64,000 nucleotides of DNA from Polynucleobacter sp. UK-Gri1-W3 (GTDB lineage Bacteria; Pseudomonadota; Gammaproteobacteria; Burkholderiales; Burkholderiaceae). The notes beneath the pieces were generated by a model that worked only from the letters and a program-made list of their open reading frames with translations, had not been told where the DNA came from and ran no database searches. The stretch lies in assembly GCF_018881595.1 (NCBI RefSeq), contig NZ_JACVQA010000006.1:124001-188000 (forward strand). The letters run 5' to 3'. Positions 33,980-43,080 of this stretch are shown piece after piece. How positions within the stretch are numbered: position 1 is the stretch's first letter; each line of letters starts with the position of its first letter. The position numbers were made by a program, and so were the translations under genes.

Positions 33980-34552
33980 ATGAGAAAACATTATTTAATG
34001 AGTGTTAAATGGGTTGCTGTAGTTTTGACGTTTGCTTTTGCAAGCGCAACTTATGCAGCCGAATATTCCACTATAGATGCCAGCAAAAGCAAGATTACCT
34101 TTACCAGTAAGCTGATGGGCTCAAAACTCTCTGGTGGCTTTGGAAAATTTTCAGGCAAGGTATCGTTCAATCCTGATCAACCCGATAAAGCAAAAGCGAA
34201 TATCACCATAGATATCGCCAGCTTTAATGCCGGTGGTGATGAGTTGCAAGAGGAGGCAAAAGGCAAGGATTGGTTTAATACCAAGACTTTTCCAAGTGCG
34301 AGCTTTGTGAGTGACTCAGTTAAGGCTGTCGGTAGTGATGGCCTTGAAATTCACGGAGTGCTCACGATGAAGGGTAAATCCGCGCCAGTGCTGATCGCTG
34401 CCAAATACCAGTCCCAAGGCAAACAAATGGTTTTTGATGCCACCTTCCAGTTGTTAAGGTTGGATTTTGGTTTGGGCGCGGGTAACTGGGCGGATACCTC
34501 AGCAGTGGCAAACGAAGTACCTGTCAAAGTGCATTTAGTTTTAAATCCATAA
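33980..34552 (+). CDS. YceI-family periplasmic protein (first copy)
   Basis: The ATG at 33980 follows a GGAGAAG site; a GTG one codon upstream is less likely. The 190-residue exported protein (signal peptide ending at TYAAE) is a lipocalin-like barrel that binds isoprenoid chains in known members. Visible are ITFTSKLMGSKLSGGFGKFSG, DWFNTKTFPSASF and the GVLTMKGKSAPV strand. Located 11 bases after the b561 gene, it probably serves quinone handling. Confidence 0.9.
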   Translation: MRKHYLMSVKWVAVVLTFAFASATYAAEYSTIDASKSKITFTSKLMGSKLSGGFGKFSGKVSFNPDQPDKAKANITIDIASFNAGGDELQEEAKGKDWFNTKTFPSASFVSDSVKAVGSDGLEIHGVLTMKGKSAPVLIAAKYQSQGKQMVFDATFQLLRLDFGLGAGNWADTSAVANEVPVKVHLVLNP

Positions 34553-34592
34553 ACATTTTTATTTAGTTTTATTTTTCATCACGGAGAAACAC

Positions 34593-35168
34593 ATGAAATC
34601 GAAGTTACTAATTGCCTTGTTTGCAACCTTGGGATTGACTGGAACGGCATTTGCAGCTCCAACTACTTATACGACAGATGCAAACCATACATTTGCTCAG
34701 TTTGAGTACAACCATTTGGGCTTCTCAAATCAGACCAGTCGCTTTAATACTGTTAATGGAACTGTAACGATTGATCCTGCTGCCAAAAAAGGAAGCGCGG
34801 ATATCACGATCGATACCAAATCGATTGATACGGGATCCACTATATTTAATAGCCACATTCAAGGCGAGGATTTTTTGTCTACAACTCAATTTCCGACTGC
34901 TAGCTTTCAGTCAAGCGATATGATTTTTAAAGGCGACAAGCCAGTTGCTTTAAAAGGCGTGTTGACTTTGAAGGGTGTAAGCAAACCAGTGACCTTAAAA
35001 ATTACGAACTTTGATTGCAAGAAGCATCCAATGACGGGTGTGGAGTATTGCGGCGCTAATGCAGAAACTAAAGTGAAGCGTACCGAATTCAATATGGGCA
35101 AATATGCGCCTAACGTAGGCGATGATGTCACCATCATGATTGCCATTGAGGCGGCTAAAAAGGAGTAA
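34593..35168 (+). CDS. YceI-family periplasmic protein (second copy)
   Basis: The 191-residue exported protein (signal peptide ending at AFAAP) has the classic YceI layout: DANHTFAQFEYNHLGFSNQTSRF, GEDFLSTTQFPTASF, GVLTLKGVSKPV and a cysteine pair in FDCKKHPMTGVEYCG. It is more like E. coli YceI than the first copy is. It lies 40 bases after that copy, has its own GGAG site and ends before a terminator. Confidence 0.92.
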   Translation: MKSKLLIALFATLGLTGTAFAAPTTYTTDANHTFAQFEYNHLGFSNQTSRFNTVNGTVTIDPAAKKGSADITIDTKSIDTGSTIFNSHIQGEDFLSTTQFPTASFQSSDMIFKGDKPVALKGVLTLKGVSKPVTLKITNFDCKKHPMTGVEYCGANAETKVKRTEFNMGKYAPNVGDDVTIMIAIEAAKKE

Positions 35169-35195
35169 ATCCTTTGGTTGGTCTTTTTTCATGGG

Positions 35196-35219
35196 AAAAC
35201 CACCTTTGGGTGGTTTTTT
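35196..35219 (+). terminator. Intrinsic terminator after the YceI pair
   Basis: AAAACCACC and GGTGGTTTT form a nine-base stem around a short loop (TTTG region), ending in six T residues. It separates the MarR cassette from the ccm operon. Confidence 0.85.
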
Positions 35220-35416
35220 CTTGCTTGGCCGGCATTTTACATACACTCGGTTTATAATTTCATAAGTAATTGAATTGAAAGGGATTATTCTCTTAATTCC
35301 ACTTTTGCCGGTTTGACAGCCCCAATAGGCTCTTGGACAATGTCTGGGGTGGTTTGAATCAAGCCATTGCCTACATGACAGCCGATACCTCCTTCTCCTC
35401 CAGCAAGCCACATCTA

Positions 35417-36022
35417 ATGCTCCAAGCTCGCGCTCTTTGCTGTGTTCGGGGCGAAAGAACGTTATTTCAGAATCTGAATTTAACGGTCTCAGATGGTGAG
35501 TGTCTGCATGTTCGCGGTGAGAACGGTGTTGGAAAAACGAGTCTATTAAGGCTGTTGACGGGTTTATCTAAGCCAGAGGCCGGTGAAATTCTGTGGGGCG
35601 GTCAATCAATCTCTAAAGGCATCGCTTCCTATCATCGCGCGCTTTTATTTCTGGGGCATCGAGATGCTCTTAAAGAAGATCTTACGGCGCTAGAAAATTT
35701 GCAACTGTATGCAGCTCTAGATGGTGTTGAGCTCTCGGATGAAAAAGCGTTATCTGCTCTTTGGCGTTTTGGTTTGCGCGGACGTGAATATTTGCCGGTC
35801 AATTGTTTATCGGCAGGACAGAAGCGTCGTGTCTTAATGGCTCGCATGCTGACACGTCAAGCTAAGCTGTGGATCCTAGATGAGCCATTCAATGCACTCG
35901 ATATTCATGCGATGCAGGCATTACAAGGATTAATTAGCGAGCATGTAGAGCAGGGTGGGTTAGTGGTATTCACTAGCCATCAAGAAGTGGGTCTTCCTCG
36001 TGTGAGGGTGCTTGACCTATGA
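35417..36022 (+). CDS. ccmA: Haem exporter ATPase CcmA
   Basis: The frame is open from 35333, but the start at 35417 gives the family beginning MLQARALCCVRGERTLF and the usual length of about 200 residues; ribosome binding sites are weak at all candidates. The Walker A motif is GENGVGKTS, the ABC signature LSAGQKRR and Walker B LWILDEP. CcmA drives release of holo-CcmE from CcmC with CcmB. First gene of the ccm operon, overlapping ccmB by four bases. Confidence 0.93.
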   Translation: MLQARALCCVRGERTLFQNLNLTVSDGECLHVRGENGVGKTSLLRLLTGLSKPEAGEILWGGQSISKGIASYHRALLFLGHRDALKEDLTALENLQLYAALDGVELSDEKALSALWRFGLRGREYLPVNCLSAGQKRRVLMARMLTRQAKLWILDEPFNALDIHAMQALQGLISEHVEQGGLVVFTSHQEVGLPRVRVLDL

Positions 36023-36684
36023 ATGCCCTGTTAGCAATTATCCGCCGAGATTTACTCTTGGTTATGCGCCGTAAAAGTGAGGTTCTCACAGCACTATTCT
36101 TTTTTGTGGTGGTGACGAGCCTGTTTCCATTGGGTATTGGTGCGGATACGGCGTTACTACGCAAAATTGCCCCTGGCGTTCTATGGGTCGCGGCCCTGTT
36201 GTCGACCTTGTTGGGCCTGCAGCGTATGTTTGCAGCAGATTATCAAGATGGCGCTTTAGAACAGCTTGCTTTATCACCCCAGCCTATGGTTTTGCTAGTG
36301 ACCGGAAAAATTATTGCCCACTGGATTGTGTGTGGTTTACCGCTTGTGCTCTTGGCCCCGATTATTGGCATTCAGTTTGATCTAGATGCCAGCTCCTTAT
36401 ATGTGCTGATGGGAACTCTATTGCTAGGTACCCCAGTGCTATCCTTGCTGGGCTCAATAGGCGCTGCATTGACCTTGGGAGTAAGGGGTGGCGGTGTCTT
36501 ATTAAGCTTATTGATTTTGCCTTTATATATTCCCGTACTTATTTTTGGTGCCGGCGCTGTTTATGCAAATAGTGTGGGCCTAGATACATCAGGCCATTTT
36601 TCATTGCTAGGCGCGTTATTGATTTTGGCTTTAGCATTTGTTCCTTGGGTAAGTAGCGCCGCTGTCAAGATTGCGATTGAATGA
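36019..36684 (+). CDS. ccmB: Haem exporter membrane subunit CcmB
   Basis: The 221-residue protein has six membrane helices and the CcmB features RRDLLLVMRRKSEVLTALFFF at the start and LQRMFAADYQDGALEQLALS in the first loop. It partners CcmA and CcmC in the inner membrane. Its ATG overlaps the ccmA stop and its own stop overlaps ccmC by four bases, indicating coupled translation. Confidence 0.95.
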   Translation: MNALLAIIRRDLLLVMRRKSEVLTALFFFVVVTSLFPLGIGADTALLRKIAPGVLWVAALLSTLLGLQRMFAADYQDGALEQLALSPQPMVLLVTGKIIAHWIVCGLPLVLLAPIIGIQFDLDASSLYVLMGTLLLGTPVLSLLGSIGAALTLGVRGGGVLLSLLILPLYIPVLIFGAGAVYANSVGLDTSGHFSLLGALLILALAFVPWVSSAAVKIAIE

Positions 36685-37451
36685 GTCAGACAAATAATTT
36701 TTCTAATCACCGCTTAGTTAACTGGTTTAAGTTATCAAGCCCTGGTACCTTTTATCCGGTAGCGGGTAAGCTCATCCCATTCTTTTGGGTTCTGACTTTT
36801 TTATTTGGCGCTGCTGGTTTGTGGGTCAGTTTTTTTGTTGCCCCGGTGGATGCTGTTCAGGGACAGGGTTATCGAATCATTTTTATCCATGTGCCCGCCT
36901 CGTGGATGTCGATGTTCATCTATTTAGTGATGGCTGCATGGGCAGGTCTAGGCTTAGTCTTTAATACCCGCTTGTCTGCCATGATGGCGCAGGCACTTGC
37001 CCCAATAGGCGCCTGGATGGCATTTCTGTCTTTATGGACGGGTGCTTTTTGGGGTAAGCCGATGTGGGGCGCTTGGTGGGTTTGGGATGCCCGTCTAACC
37101 TCAGAGTTGATTCTCTTGTTTCTGTATCTGGGATTTATTGCCTTGCGAGCGTCTATCGATGATCCGCGTCGTGCCGATAAGGCTAGTGCTATTTTGGCTT
37201 TGGTAGGGGTAGTCAACGTACCCATTATTTATTTTTCTGTGAAGTGGTGGAATACCTTGCATCAGGGCGCATCTGTCTCCTTAACCAAAGCCCCGGCCAT
37301 GGCTCAAACCATGCTGTGGGGAATGCTTTTGATGGCTTTGTGTCTCTGGATGTATACCATTGCAGTCACCTTAATGCGAGTGAGGGCAATCATTTTGGAG
37401 CGTGAAGCCCATGCCGATTGGGTGAGACAATCAATTGAGGTGAAAAGCTGA
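36681..37451 (+). CDS. ccmC: Haem handling protein CcmC
   Basis: The 256-residue inner-membrane protein has six helices and the tryptophan-rich WWD domain (WGAWWVWDARLTSEL) that presents haem to CcmE. Conserved histidines are HVPASW before it and LHQG after it. It overlaps ccmB by four bases and ccmD by one base. Confidence 0.96.
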   Translation: MSQTNNFSNHRLVNWFKLSSPGTFYPVAGKLIPFFWVLTFLFGAAGLWVSFFVAPVDAVQGQGYRIIFIHVPASWMSMFIYLVMAAWAGLGLVFNTRLSAMMAQALAPIGAWMAFLSLWTGAFWGKPMWGAWWVWDARLTSELILLFLYLGFIALRASIDDPRRADKASAILALVGVVNVPIIYFSVKWWNTLHQGASVSLTKAPAMAQTMLWGMLLMALCLWMYTIAVTLMRVRAIILEREAHADWVRQSIEVKS

Positions 37452-37639
37452 TGTGGAATAGCCCTTCTGAGTTTTTTGCTATGGGCGGCTACGCCTTGTA
37501 TGTATGGAGCAGTTTTGGTGTTTGTGCGCTAGTGTTGATATTTGAGCCCCTATCTGTGCGTGCTCGTTTCAATGCAATCGTACGCAGGTTAAAGCAAGAG
37601 CAATTAGCAGAGCAGTTTGATAAAGAGATTAGTAAGTGA
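37451..37639 (+). CDS. ccmD: Haem exporter protein CcmD
   Basis: The 62-residue protein has one membrane helix (about residues 14-33) preceded by [12 protein letters not shown] and followed by a basic segment, the usual CcmD form. It stabilises the CcmABC complex and helps release holo-CcmE. It shares one base with ccmC and overlaps ccmE by four. Confidence 0.92.
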   Translation: MWNSPSEFFAMGGYALYVWSSFGVCALVLIFEPLSVRARFNAIVRRLKQEQLAEQFDKEISK

Positions 37640-38070
37640 AGCCCAGACATAAACGCGCATTGATCATTGTTGCTGCACTCGTTGCTATTGGAGTAGCTGC
37701 GCTTTTAATCTTGAATGCGCTTAACAGCAATATTGCTTTATACGTCACCCCAAGTGAGGTTATGGCTGGTAAAGCTCCCCAGGGACAGGCCTTCCGAATT
37801 GGTGGCATGGTCAAAGACGGTTCATTAAAACGTGATGGACTAACAGTGCACTTTGTGATTACAGATCTCGTTAAAGATATTCCGGTTGCATATACCGGCA
37901 TCCTGCCTGATTTATTTAAAGAAGGTAAGGGCGCAGTCATTCAAGGTCGCATGAATGCCAATGGTGAATTTATTGCCAGCGAGGTACTGGCTAAGCATGA
38001 TGAGAATTACATGCCGCCCGAGGCCAAACATGCTTTAGAGCAAGCTCAAAAAAATGGAAGTAATAAATGA
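37636..38070 (+). CDS. ccmE: Haem chaperone CcmE
   Basis: The 144-residue protein starts at GTG overlapping the ccmD stop. It has one N-terminal anchor (about residues 9-28) and a periplasmic OB-fold. The haem-binding histidine is H121, with Y125, in [11 protein letters not shown], as in E. coli. It carries haem covalently from CcmC to CcmF. Confidence 0.96.
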   Translation: MKPRHKRALIIVAALVAIGVAALLILNALNSNIALYVTPSEVMAGKAPQGQAFRIGGMVKDGSLKRDGLTVHFVITDLVKDIPVAYTGILPDLFKEGKGAVIQGRMNANGEFIASEVLAKHDENYMPPEAKHALEQAQKNGSNK

Positions 38071-39986
38071 TTCCTGAGTTTGGGCATTACGCATTAGTCC
38101 TGGCGCTTTGTATTGCACTCATTCAAGGGGTTTTACCTTTGTTAGGTGCGCACTTTGGCCGCCGTGACTGGTTGGTTCTGGCGCGACCTGCTGCACAAAC
38201 CGTTTTCCTGCTCTTGGCGATTGCCTTTGGAATACTGGCTTGGAGTTTTTACGTCAACGATTTCTCTGTGCTCTATGTTGCTGAGCACTCCAATTCGCAA
38301 CTGCCGATCATCTATCGATTGGGTGCGGTATGGGGTGGCCATGAAGGCTCACTATTGTTGTGGATCTTCTTGCTGACTACCTGGACTATTTTGGTGGCGC
38401 AACTCTCTAATGCATTAGATGACTTCATGGTGGCGCGTGTCATTGGCGTCTTGGGCCTAGTCACCAGTGGCTTGTTATTGTTTGTTTTAACAACCTCAAA
38501 TCCTTTTGAGCGTTTATTACCTGCTGCTCAAGATGGCCGCTCCTTGAATCCACTCCTACAAGATCCAGGTTTGGTATTTCATCCGCCAATGCTCTATATG
38601 GGTTATGTGGGTTTCTCAGTGGCCTTTGCATTTGCGATTGCGTCTTTACTTTCGGGTAGGTTAGATGCTGCATGGGCGCGCTGGTCACGTCCTTGGACTA
38701 CTGCCGCATGGGTTTTTCTGACTCTGGGTATTGCTCTTGGTTCATGGTGGGCCTATTACGAATTAGGTTGGGGCGGCTGGTGGTTCTGGGACCCTGTTGA
38801 GAATGCTTCATTTATTCCTTGGCTCGTAGGCACCGCCTTATTGCATTCTTTGGCGGTTACTGAAAAGCGTGGCGGCTTTAAGAGTTGGACCGTACTCTTG
38901 GCGATTACTGCGTTCTCGTTGTCGTTGTTGGGTACCTTCTTAGTACGCTCTGGAGTATTAACTTCAGTTCATGCATTTGCAACTGACCCACGACGCGGTA
39001 TTTTTATTTTAATCTTCTTGTCGCTAGTGGTTGGATCATCTTTAGTGTTGTACGCATGGCGTGCGCCTAAGAGCACGATGGGTGGCAAATTTAATTTAAG
39101 CTCTAGAGAAACATTTATCTTGCTCGGCAATGTCTTCTTGGTAGTTTCTGCAGGATCTGTATTGTTGGGAACCCTATATCCATTGCTGATTGATGCTTTA
39201 CATCTCGGTAAGATTTCTGTCGGCCCTCCTTATTTCAATAGCGTATTCGTACCCATCATGGTTCCGTTATTGGTATTGATGGGCATTGGTCCTTGGTCGA
39301 GTTGGAAGCAAAGCAATTTACTCTCCATCATTAAACGTTTATGGCTTGCTGGTCTAGTTGCTTTGATCGCGGGCATCTCTATTCCTCTGATCATGGGGCA
39401 ATTTACCTGGCTGGCAGGCATCGGTTTCATGCTCGCTTTCTGGGTTATTGCTTCTGGCTGCATGCAAATTGTTCGCCAAGCTAAAGCCGGTAAGCCCACA
39501 CGCTCTTTTATTGGCATGCAAGTTGCGCACTTAGGTATTGCGGTTTTTGTCATTGGCGTCACGATGGTCGGTGCTTACCAAGAAGAAAAAGATGTGCGTA
39601 TGTCAGCGGGCGATACCGTAACGGTTGGTGGTTATCAAATTGAGCTGCAGGGTATCAATGCAGCTCGTGGTCCAAACTACCAAGCAATACGCGGTACATT
39701 CGTGTTGTCGAAAAATGGCAGTAGTCAGATCAGTCTTTATCCTGAGAAGAGAAGTTACTTTTCATCGACGATGCCAATGACAGAGGCAGCGATTGACGCA
39801 GGCCTCACCCGTGACATTTATGTGTCTCTGGGAGAAGAGCTGGGGGATCAATCCTGGGCAGTACGCGTTTATTACAAGCCTTTTGTTGACTGGATTTGGG
39901 GCGGTTGTTTGCTGATGGCTTTGGGCGGTGTATTGGCCATGTCCGATAAGCGTTATCGCATGAAGTTAAAGAGCAAGTTCGCATGA
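38067..39986 (+). CDS. ccmF: Cytochrome c haem lyase subunit CcmF
   Basis: The 639-residue membrane protein is the core of the haem ligation complex. The WWD domain ([15 protein letters not shown], near residue 230) and conserved histidines such as [16 protein letters not shown] and [11 protein letters not shown] are present. Many helices and a large late periplasmic loop are visible. It overlaps ccmE and ccmG by four bases each. Confidence 0.96.
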   Translation: MIPEFGHYALVLALCIALIQGVLPLLGAHFGRRDWLVLARPAAQTVFLLLAIAFGILAWSFYVNDFSVLYVAEHSNSQLPIIYRLGAVWGGHEGSLLLWIFLLTTWTILVAQLSNALDDFMVARVIGVLGLVTSGLLLFVLTTSNPFERLLPAAQDGRSLNPLLQDPGLVFHPPMLYMGYVGFSVAFAFAIASLLSGRLDAAWARWSRPWTTAAWVFLTLGIALGSWWAYYELGWGGWWFWDPVENASFIPWLVGTALLHSLAVTEKRGGFKSWTVLLAITAFSLSLLGTFLVRSGVLTSVHAFATDPRRGIFILIFLSLVVGSSLVLYAWRAPKSTMGGKFNLSSRETFILLGNVFLVVSAGSVLLGTLYPLLIDALHLGKISVGPPYFNSVFVPIMVPLLVLMGIGPWSSWKQSNLLSIIKRLWLAGLVALIAGISIPLIMGQFTWLAGIGFMLAFWVIASGCMQIVRQAKAGKPTRSFIGMQVAHLGIAVFVIGVTMVGAYQEEKDVRMSAGDTVTVGGYQIELQGINAARGPNYQAIRGTFVLSKNGSSQISLYPEKRSYFSSTMPMTEAAIDAGLTRDIYVSLGEELGDQSWAVRVYYKPFVDWIWGGCLLMALGGVLAMSDKRYRMKLKSKFA

Positions 39987-40513
39987 AGGCTAAGTTTTTA
40001 ATTCCACTCGTACTATTTATTGGTTTGGTAGTCTTTTTAGCTATTGGATTAAATCGCGATCCACATGAAGTTCCCTCTCCTTTAATTAATAAAGCAGCGC
40101 CAGCATTTGAGATTGCTCAATTGGCTGAGCCCAATAAAATATTTTCACCGGCTAGCATGAAGGGTCAAGTATGGATTCTGAATGTTTGGGCATCTTGGTG
40201 TGTGGCATGCCGTGAAGAGCATCCTGTTTTAGTGGAGCTGGCTAAATCTCAAATGGCGCCAGTGATTGGTTTGGACTATAAAGACAGGCGTGAAGATGCC
40301 ATGGCGATGTTAGCTAAACAAGGTAATCCATATGCCCTCTCTGCTTTTGATGGTAATGGTCGTGTTGGTATTGACTATGGTGTCTATGGCGTACCAGAGA
40401 CTTACATTATTGATAAGGCGGGCGTGATTCGCTTTAAGTATATTGGCCCTCTAACCATGGACTTATTGAATCAGAAAATTTATCCCATGTTGACCGAGCT
40501 TAAGAAATCATGA
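39983..40513 (+). CDS. ccmG: Thiol-disulphide protein CcmG/DsbE
   Basis: The 176-residue thioredoxin-like protein is anchored by an N-terminal helix (about residues 5-23). The redox pair C73/C76 lies in ASWCVACREEH, and YGVYGVPETYIID holds the cis-proline. It reduces apocytochrome c in the periplasm. It overlaps ccmF and ccmH by four bases. Confidence 0.95.
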   Translation: MKAKFLIPLVLFIGLVVFLAIGLNRDPHEVPSPLINKAAPAFEIAQLAEPNKIFSPASMKGQVWILNVWASWCVACREEHPVLVELAKSQMAPVIGLDYKDRREDAMAMLAKQGNPYALSAFDGNGRVGIDYGVYGVPETYIIDKAGVIRFKYIGPLTMDLLNQKIYPMLTELKKS

Positions 40514-40980
40514 AAAAGATTTTCTTAATTGCTATTTGTGTATTCAGTCTGGGTAGCGCCATTGCTAATGAAGCGGCGCCACTAGCGGATGACCCCTTGA
40601 CAGAGCAGCGTTTGATTAGTATTTCTGAAGAAATGCGCTGTTTGGTTTGCCAGAATGAATCTTTGGCTGGTTCGCGCTCTGATTTGGCCAATGATTTGCG
40701 TCGTGAAATCCGCACCTTAATTAAAGAGGGTAAGAGCGACGATCAAATTCGTAACTTTATGGTTGAGCGCTACGGTGATTTTGTACTCTATCGCCCCCCA
40801 GTTAAACCAGTGACATGGCTGCTCTGGATTGGCCCATTTGTAATTTTGGCTATCGGTATTGCTGGCCTATTGATGTACCTGCGCCGCAGAAACACTAGCG
40901 TGCCTACTGTCGCTCTGACTGATGCTGACAATCGGAAGATTGATGACATGCTCAATGCGGCCAATAAGAAAGAAGGATGA
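40510..40980 (+). CDS. ccmH: Cytochrome c maturation protein CcmH
   Basis: The 156-residue protein has a signal peptide, the redox motif LVCQNE with C44/C47 (MRCLVCQNESL), and one C-terminal membrane helix (about residues 101-123). It resolves mixed disulphides with apocytochrome. This is the short form; the TPR part is a separate gene, ccmI, next. It overlaps ccmI by four bases. Confidence 0.95.
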   Translation: MKKIFLIAICVFSLGSAIANEAAPLADDPLTEQRLISISEEMRCLVCQNESLAGSRSDLANDLRREIRTLIKEGKSDDQIRNFMVERYGDFVLYRPPVKPVTWLLWIGPFVILAIGIAGLLMYLRRRNTSVPTVALTDADNRKIDDMLNAANKKEG

Positions 40981-42200
40981 ATTTAGTGACTAGCTTCTTG
41001 ATTCCTGCTTTTCTGCTTCTGATATTGGTGCTGGTGTTGCTACTGCGACCTTTTATATTTCCTGCAAAGCGCAAGGCAACTTCACGTCGTCAGATGAACG
41101 CCACTATTTACCGCGAGGAATTAGATAAATTAGAGGCAGAACATCAATCTGGCGTAATTAACTCGGTTGATTATGAAATTGCCCATGCAGAAATGCGTCA
41201 AAGGCTCTTTCAAGACACGATCGAAGAAGATGATCAAGAAGTTGCTGGCTCAACCAAGAAAACCACTATTGGACTCTGCATTTTTATCGTGCTAGTTTCA
41301 TCGGTGCTCTACTTTTCTTTAGGTGATGTGGTTCGTATAGCCCAAAGAAATTCTGAGCAGCCGGTCACGCAAGAGGGTGTTGAAAAAATGGTGGCCGAGT
41401 TTGCCGTCAAGATGGAAAAGGATCCTACAAATTTGAAGGGCTGGGCGATGTTGGCTCGCTCCTATCGCATCTTAGGGCGCAATGAAGATGCTGCTAAGGC
41501 TTATGCGCGTGCAGGTAGCTTTATCGATTCAGATCCGCAGTTACTGGCAGACTACGCAGATGTATTGGCTGCAAATGCAGACGGCAGTTTCGCTGGTAAG
41601 CCCTTGCAGTTGATTAATCAAGCCCTCAAGCTAGATCCTAATAACTTACTGGCGCTCTGGCTTTCTGGAACTGCTGCTTACAACGCTAACAATTACAAGG
41701 CAGCCATTCAGACTTGGGAGAAGCTAGCAAAACAAATACCGCCTGATACTGATGAAGCGCGTGCTATTCAAGGATCGATTTCTGAGGCTCGCTCTAAGGG
41801 TGGCCTAGCAACTACCGCTGTTGCTCCTACTCCTACCTCAAAACCAATTGCATCTCCTGGAAAAGAAATCAGTGGCAAGATTGAAATATCAGCAAACCTC
41901 AGATCCAAAATGAAGTCTGGCGATATTGTGATGGTGATTGCTCGTAAGCCGGGTGAACGTATGCCAGTTGCAGTCTTAAGAGTGCCTGCAACTGATTTTC
42001 CGATGAGTTTTACCTTGAACGATGCCTTGGCCATGAATCCTAGTGCGCCTCTCTCACAGTTAACAGAGGCAAGCATTGAAGTGCGTATTTCAAAGACAGG
42101 CATGGCTAAGCCAGAAGTTGGAGATCTGATCTCCTCAGCGCAAACAATTAAAGTTGGCGCAAATAATGTCCGGCTGCTAGTGGATCAAGTCCGCCAGTAA
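40977..42200 (+). CDS. ccmI: Cytochrome c maturation protein CcmI
   Basis: The 407-residue protein has two membrane helices (about residues 5-27 and 97-117) flanking a cytoplasmic loop with RRQMNATIYREELDKLEAE, then periplasmic TPR repeats (KGWAMLARSYRILGRNEDAAKAYARA and following). It holds apocytochrome c for haem ligation. It is the last gene of the operon and meets the convergent SDR gene after three bases, with no terminator seen. Confidence 0.93.
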   Translation: MNLVTSFLIPAFLLLILVLVLLLRPFIFPAKRKATSRRQMNATIYREELDKLEAEHQSGVINSVDYEIAHAEMRQRLFQDTIEEDDQEVAGSTKKTTIGLCIFIVLVSSVLYFSLGDVVRIAQRNSEQPVTQEGVEKMVAEFAVKMEKDPTNLKGWAMLARSYRILGRNEDAAKAYARAGSFIDSDPQLLADYADVLAANADGSFAGKPLQLINQALKLDPNNLLALWLSGTAAYNANNYKAAIQTWEKLAKQIPPDTDEARAIQGSISEARSKGGLATTAVAPTPTSKPIASPGKEISGKIEISANLRSKMKSGDIVMVIARKPGERMPVAVLRVPATDFPMSFTLNDALAMNPSAPLSQLTEASIEVRISKTGMAKPEVGDLISSAQTIKVGANNVRLLVDQVRQ

Positions 42201-42203
42201 AGC

Positions 42204-42965
42204 TTAGCCCCTGCCGACAAATGGCATATTGGTTGCCATAATAGTCATCGAGAGAATATTGCTTTCCAGTGGGAGCTGAGCCATGTGCAGCACGGCTTCT
42301 CCAACATGATCAACATCCATACGTGGCTCTACCTTAATGGATTGATCGGCCTGCATAATTCCGGCAGCCATGCGTTCGGTCATCTCTGTAGCAGCATTGC
42401 CGATGTCGATTTGACCGCAAGCAATATTGAATGCTCGTCCATCTAATGCAATGGTTTTAGTCAAGCCGCTGATAGCATGTTTTGTAGCGGTATAGGGTGC
42501 TGACATAGGGCGCGGTGCATGTGCGGAAATCGAGCCGTTGTTGATAATTCTGCCTCCTTGAGGAGATTGGGCTTTCATCATGCGAATCGCTTCTTGTGAG
42601 CATAAGAATGCTCCACACAGATTAGCATTCACCACATTCATCCATTGCTCATAACTTAAGTCTTCCATGGGAATGGCTGGGGCACCCATTCCGGCATTAT
42701 TAAAGAGGACGTCAATACGGCCAAACTTATTACGAAGAGCTGCAAATAGATTTTTGACTTCATTAGGCTTGCCAACGTCGCAAGATACGGCAAGACAGTT
42801 ATTTTGATTGCCGCCGATATCAGCGATTGCCTTTTCTAATTTATCTAGATTACGCCCGGTCAGAACCACTTGATAACCGCCTTTAAGAAGGGCTTTGGCT
42901 GCTGCCTTGCCAATGCCAGTTCCTGCGCCAGTGACTAGGGCTGCCTTGGTTTTTGCTGAGTTCAT
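42204..42965 (-). CDS. Short-chain dehydrogenase/reductase
   Basis: The 253-residue cytoplasmic enzyme has the classic SDR motifs: GAGTGIGKA for NAD(P) binding, NNAGM, the catalytic serine in [10 protein letters not shown] and YTATK. The aspartate/arginine pattern after strand two (LTGRNLDK) favours NADP. Substrate unknown. It is convergent with ccmI and divergent from the TAXI gene. Confidence 0.92.
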   Translation of the reverse strand: MNSAKTKAALVTGAGTGIGKAAAKALLKGGYQVVLTGRNLDKLEKAIADIGGNQNNCLAVSCDVGKPNEVKNLFAALRNKFGRIDVLFNNAGMGAPAIPMEDLSYEQWMNVVNANLCGAFLCSQEAIRMMKAQSPQGGRIINNGSISAHAPRPMSAPYTATKHAISGLTKTIALDGRAFNIACGQIDIGNAATEMTERMAAGIMQADQSIKVEPRMDVDHVGEAVLHMAQLPLESNILSMTIMATNMPFVGRG

Positions 42966-43080
42966 AATGGTCTTTGGGGCCTCTAAAAAGCCTCATCTTA
43001 TCTCTATTTAGATGATCGGTTTTGAAACCTTTTCCTAATGCCATGGTCGGGGCATAATGCAAAAAACATAAGAGGCTTTA

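Noticed and set aside
34995..35411. 138-codon open frame on the minus strand
   Set aside because: It lies opposite the second yceI gene and the ccm leader, has no ribosome binding site and a composition unlike real proteins of the window.
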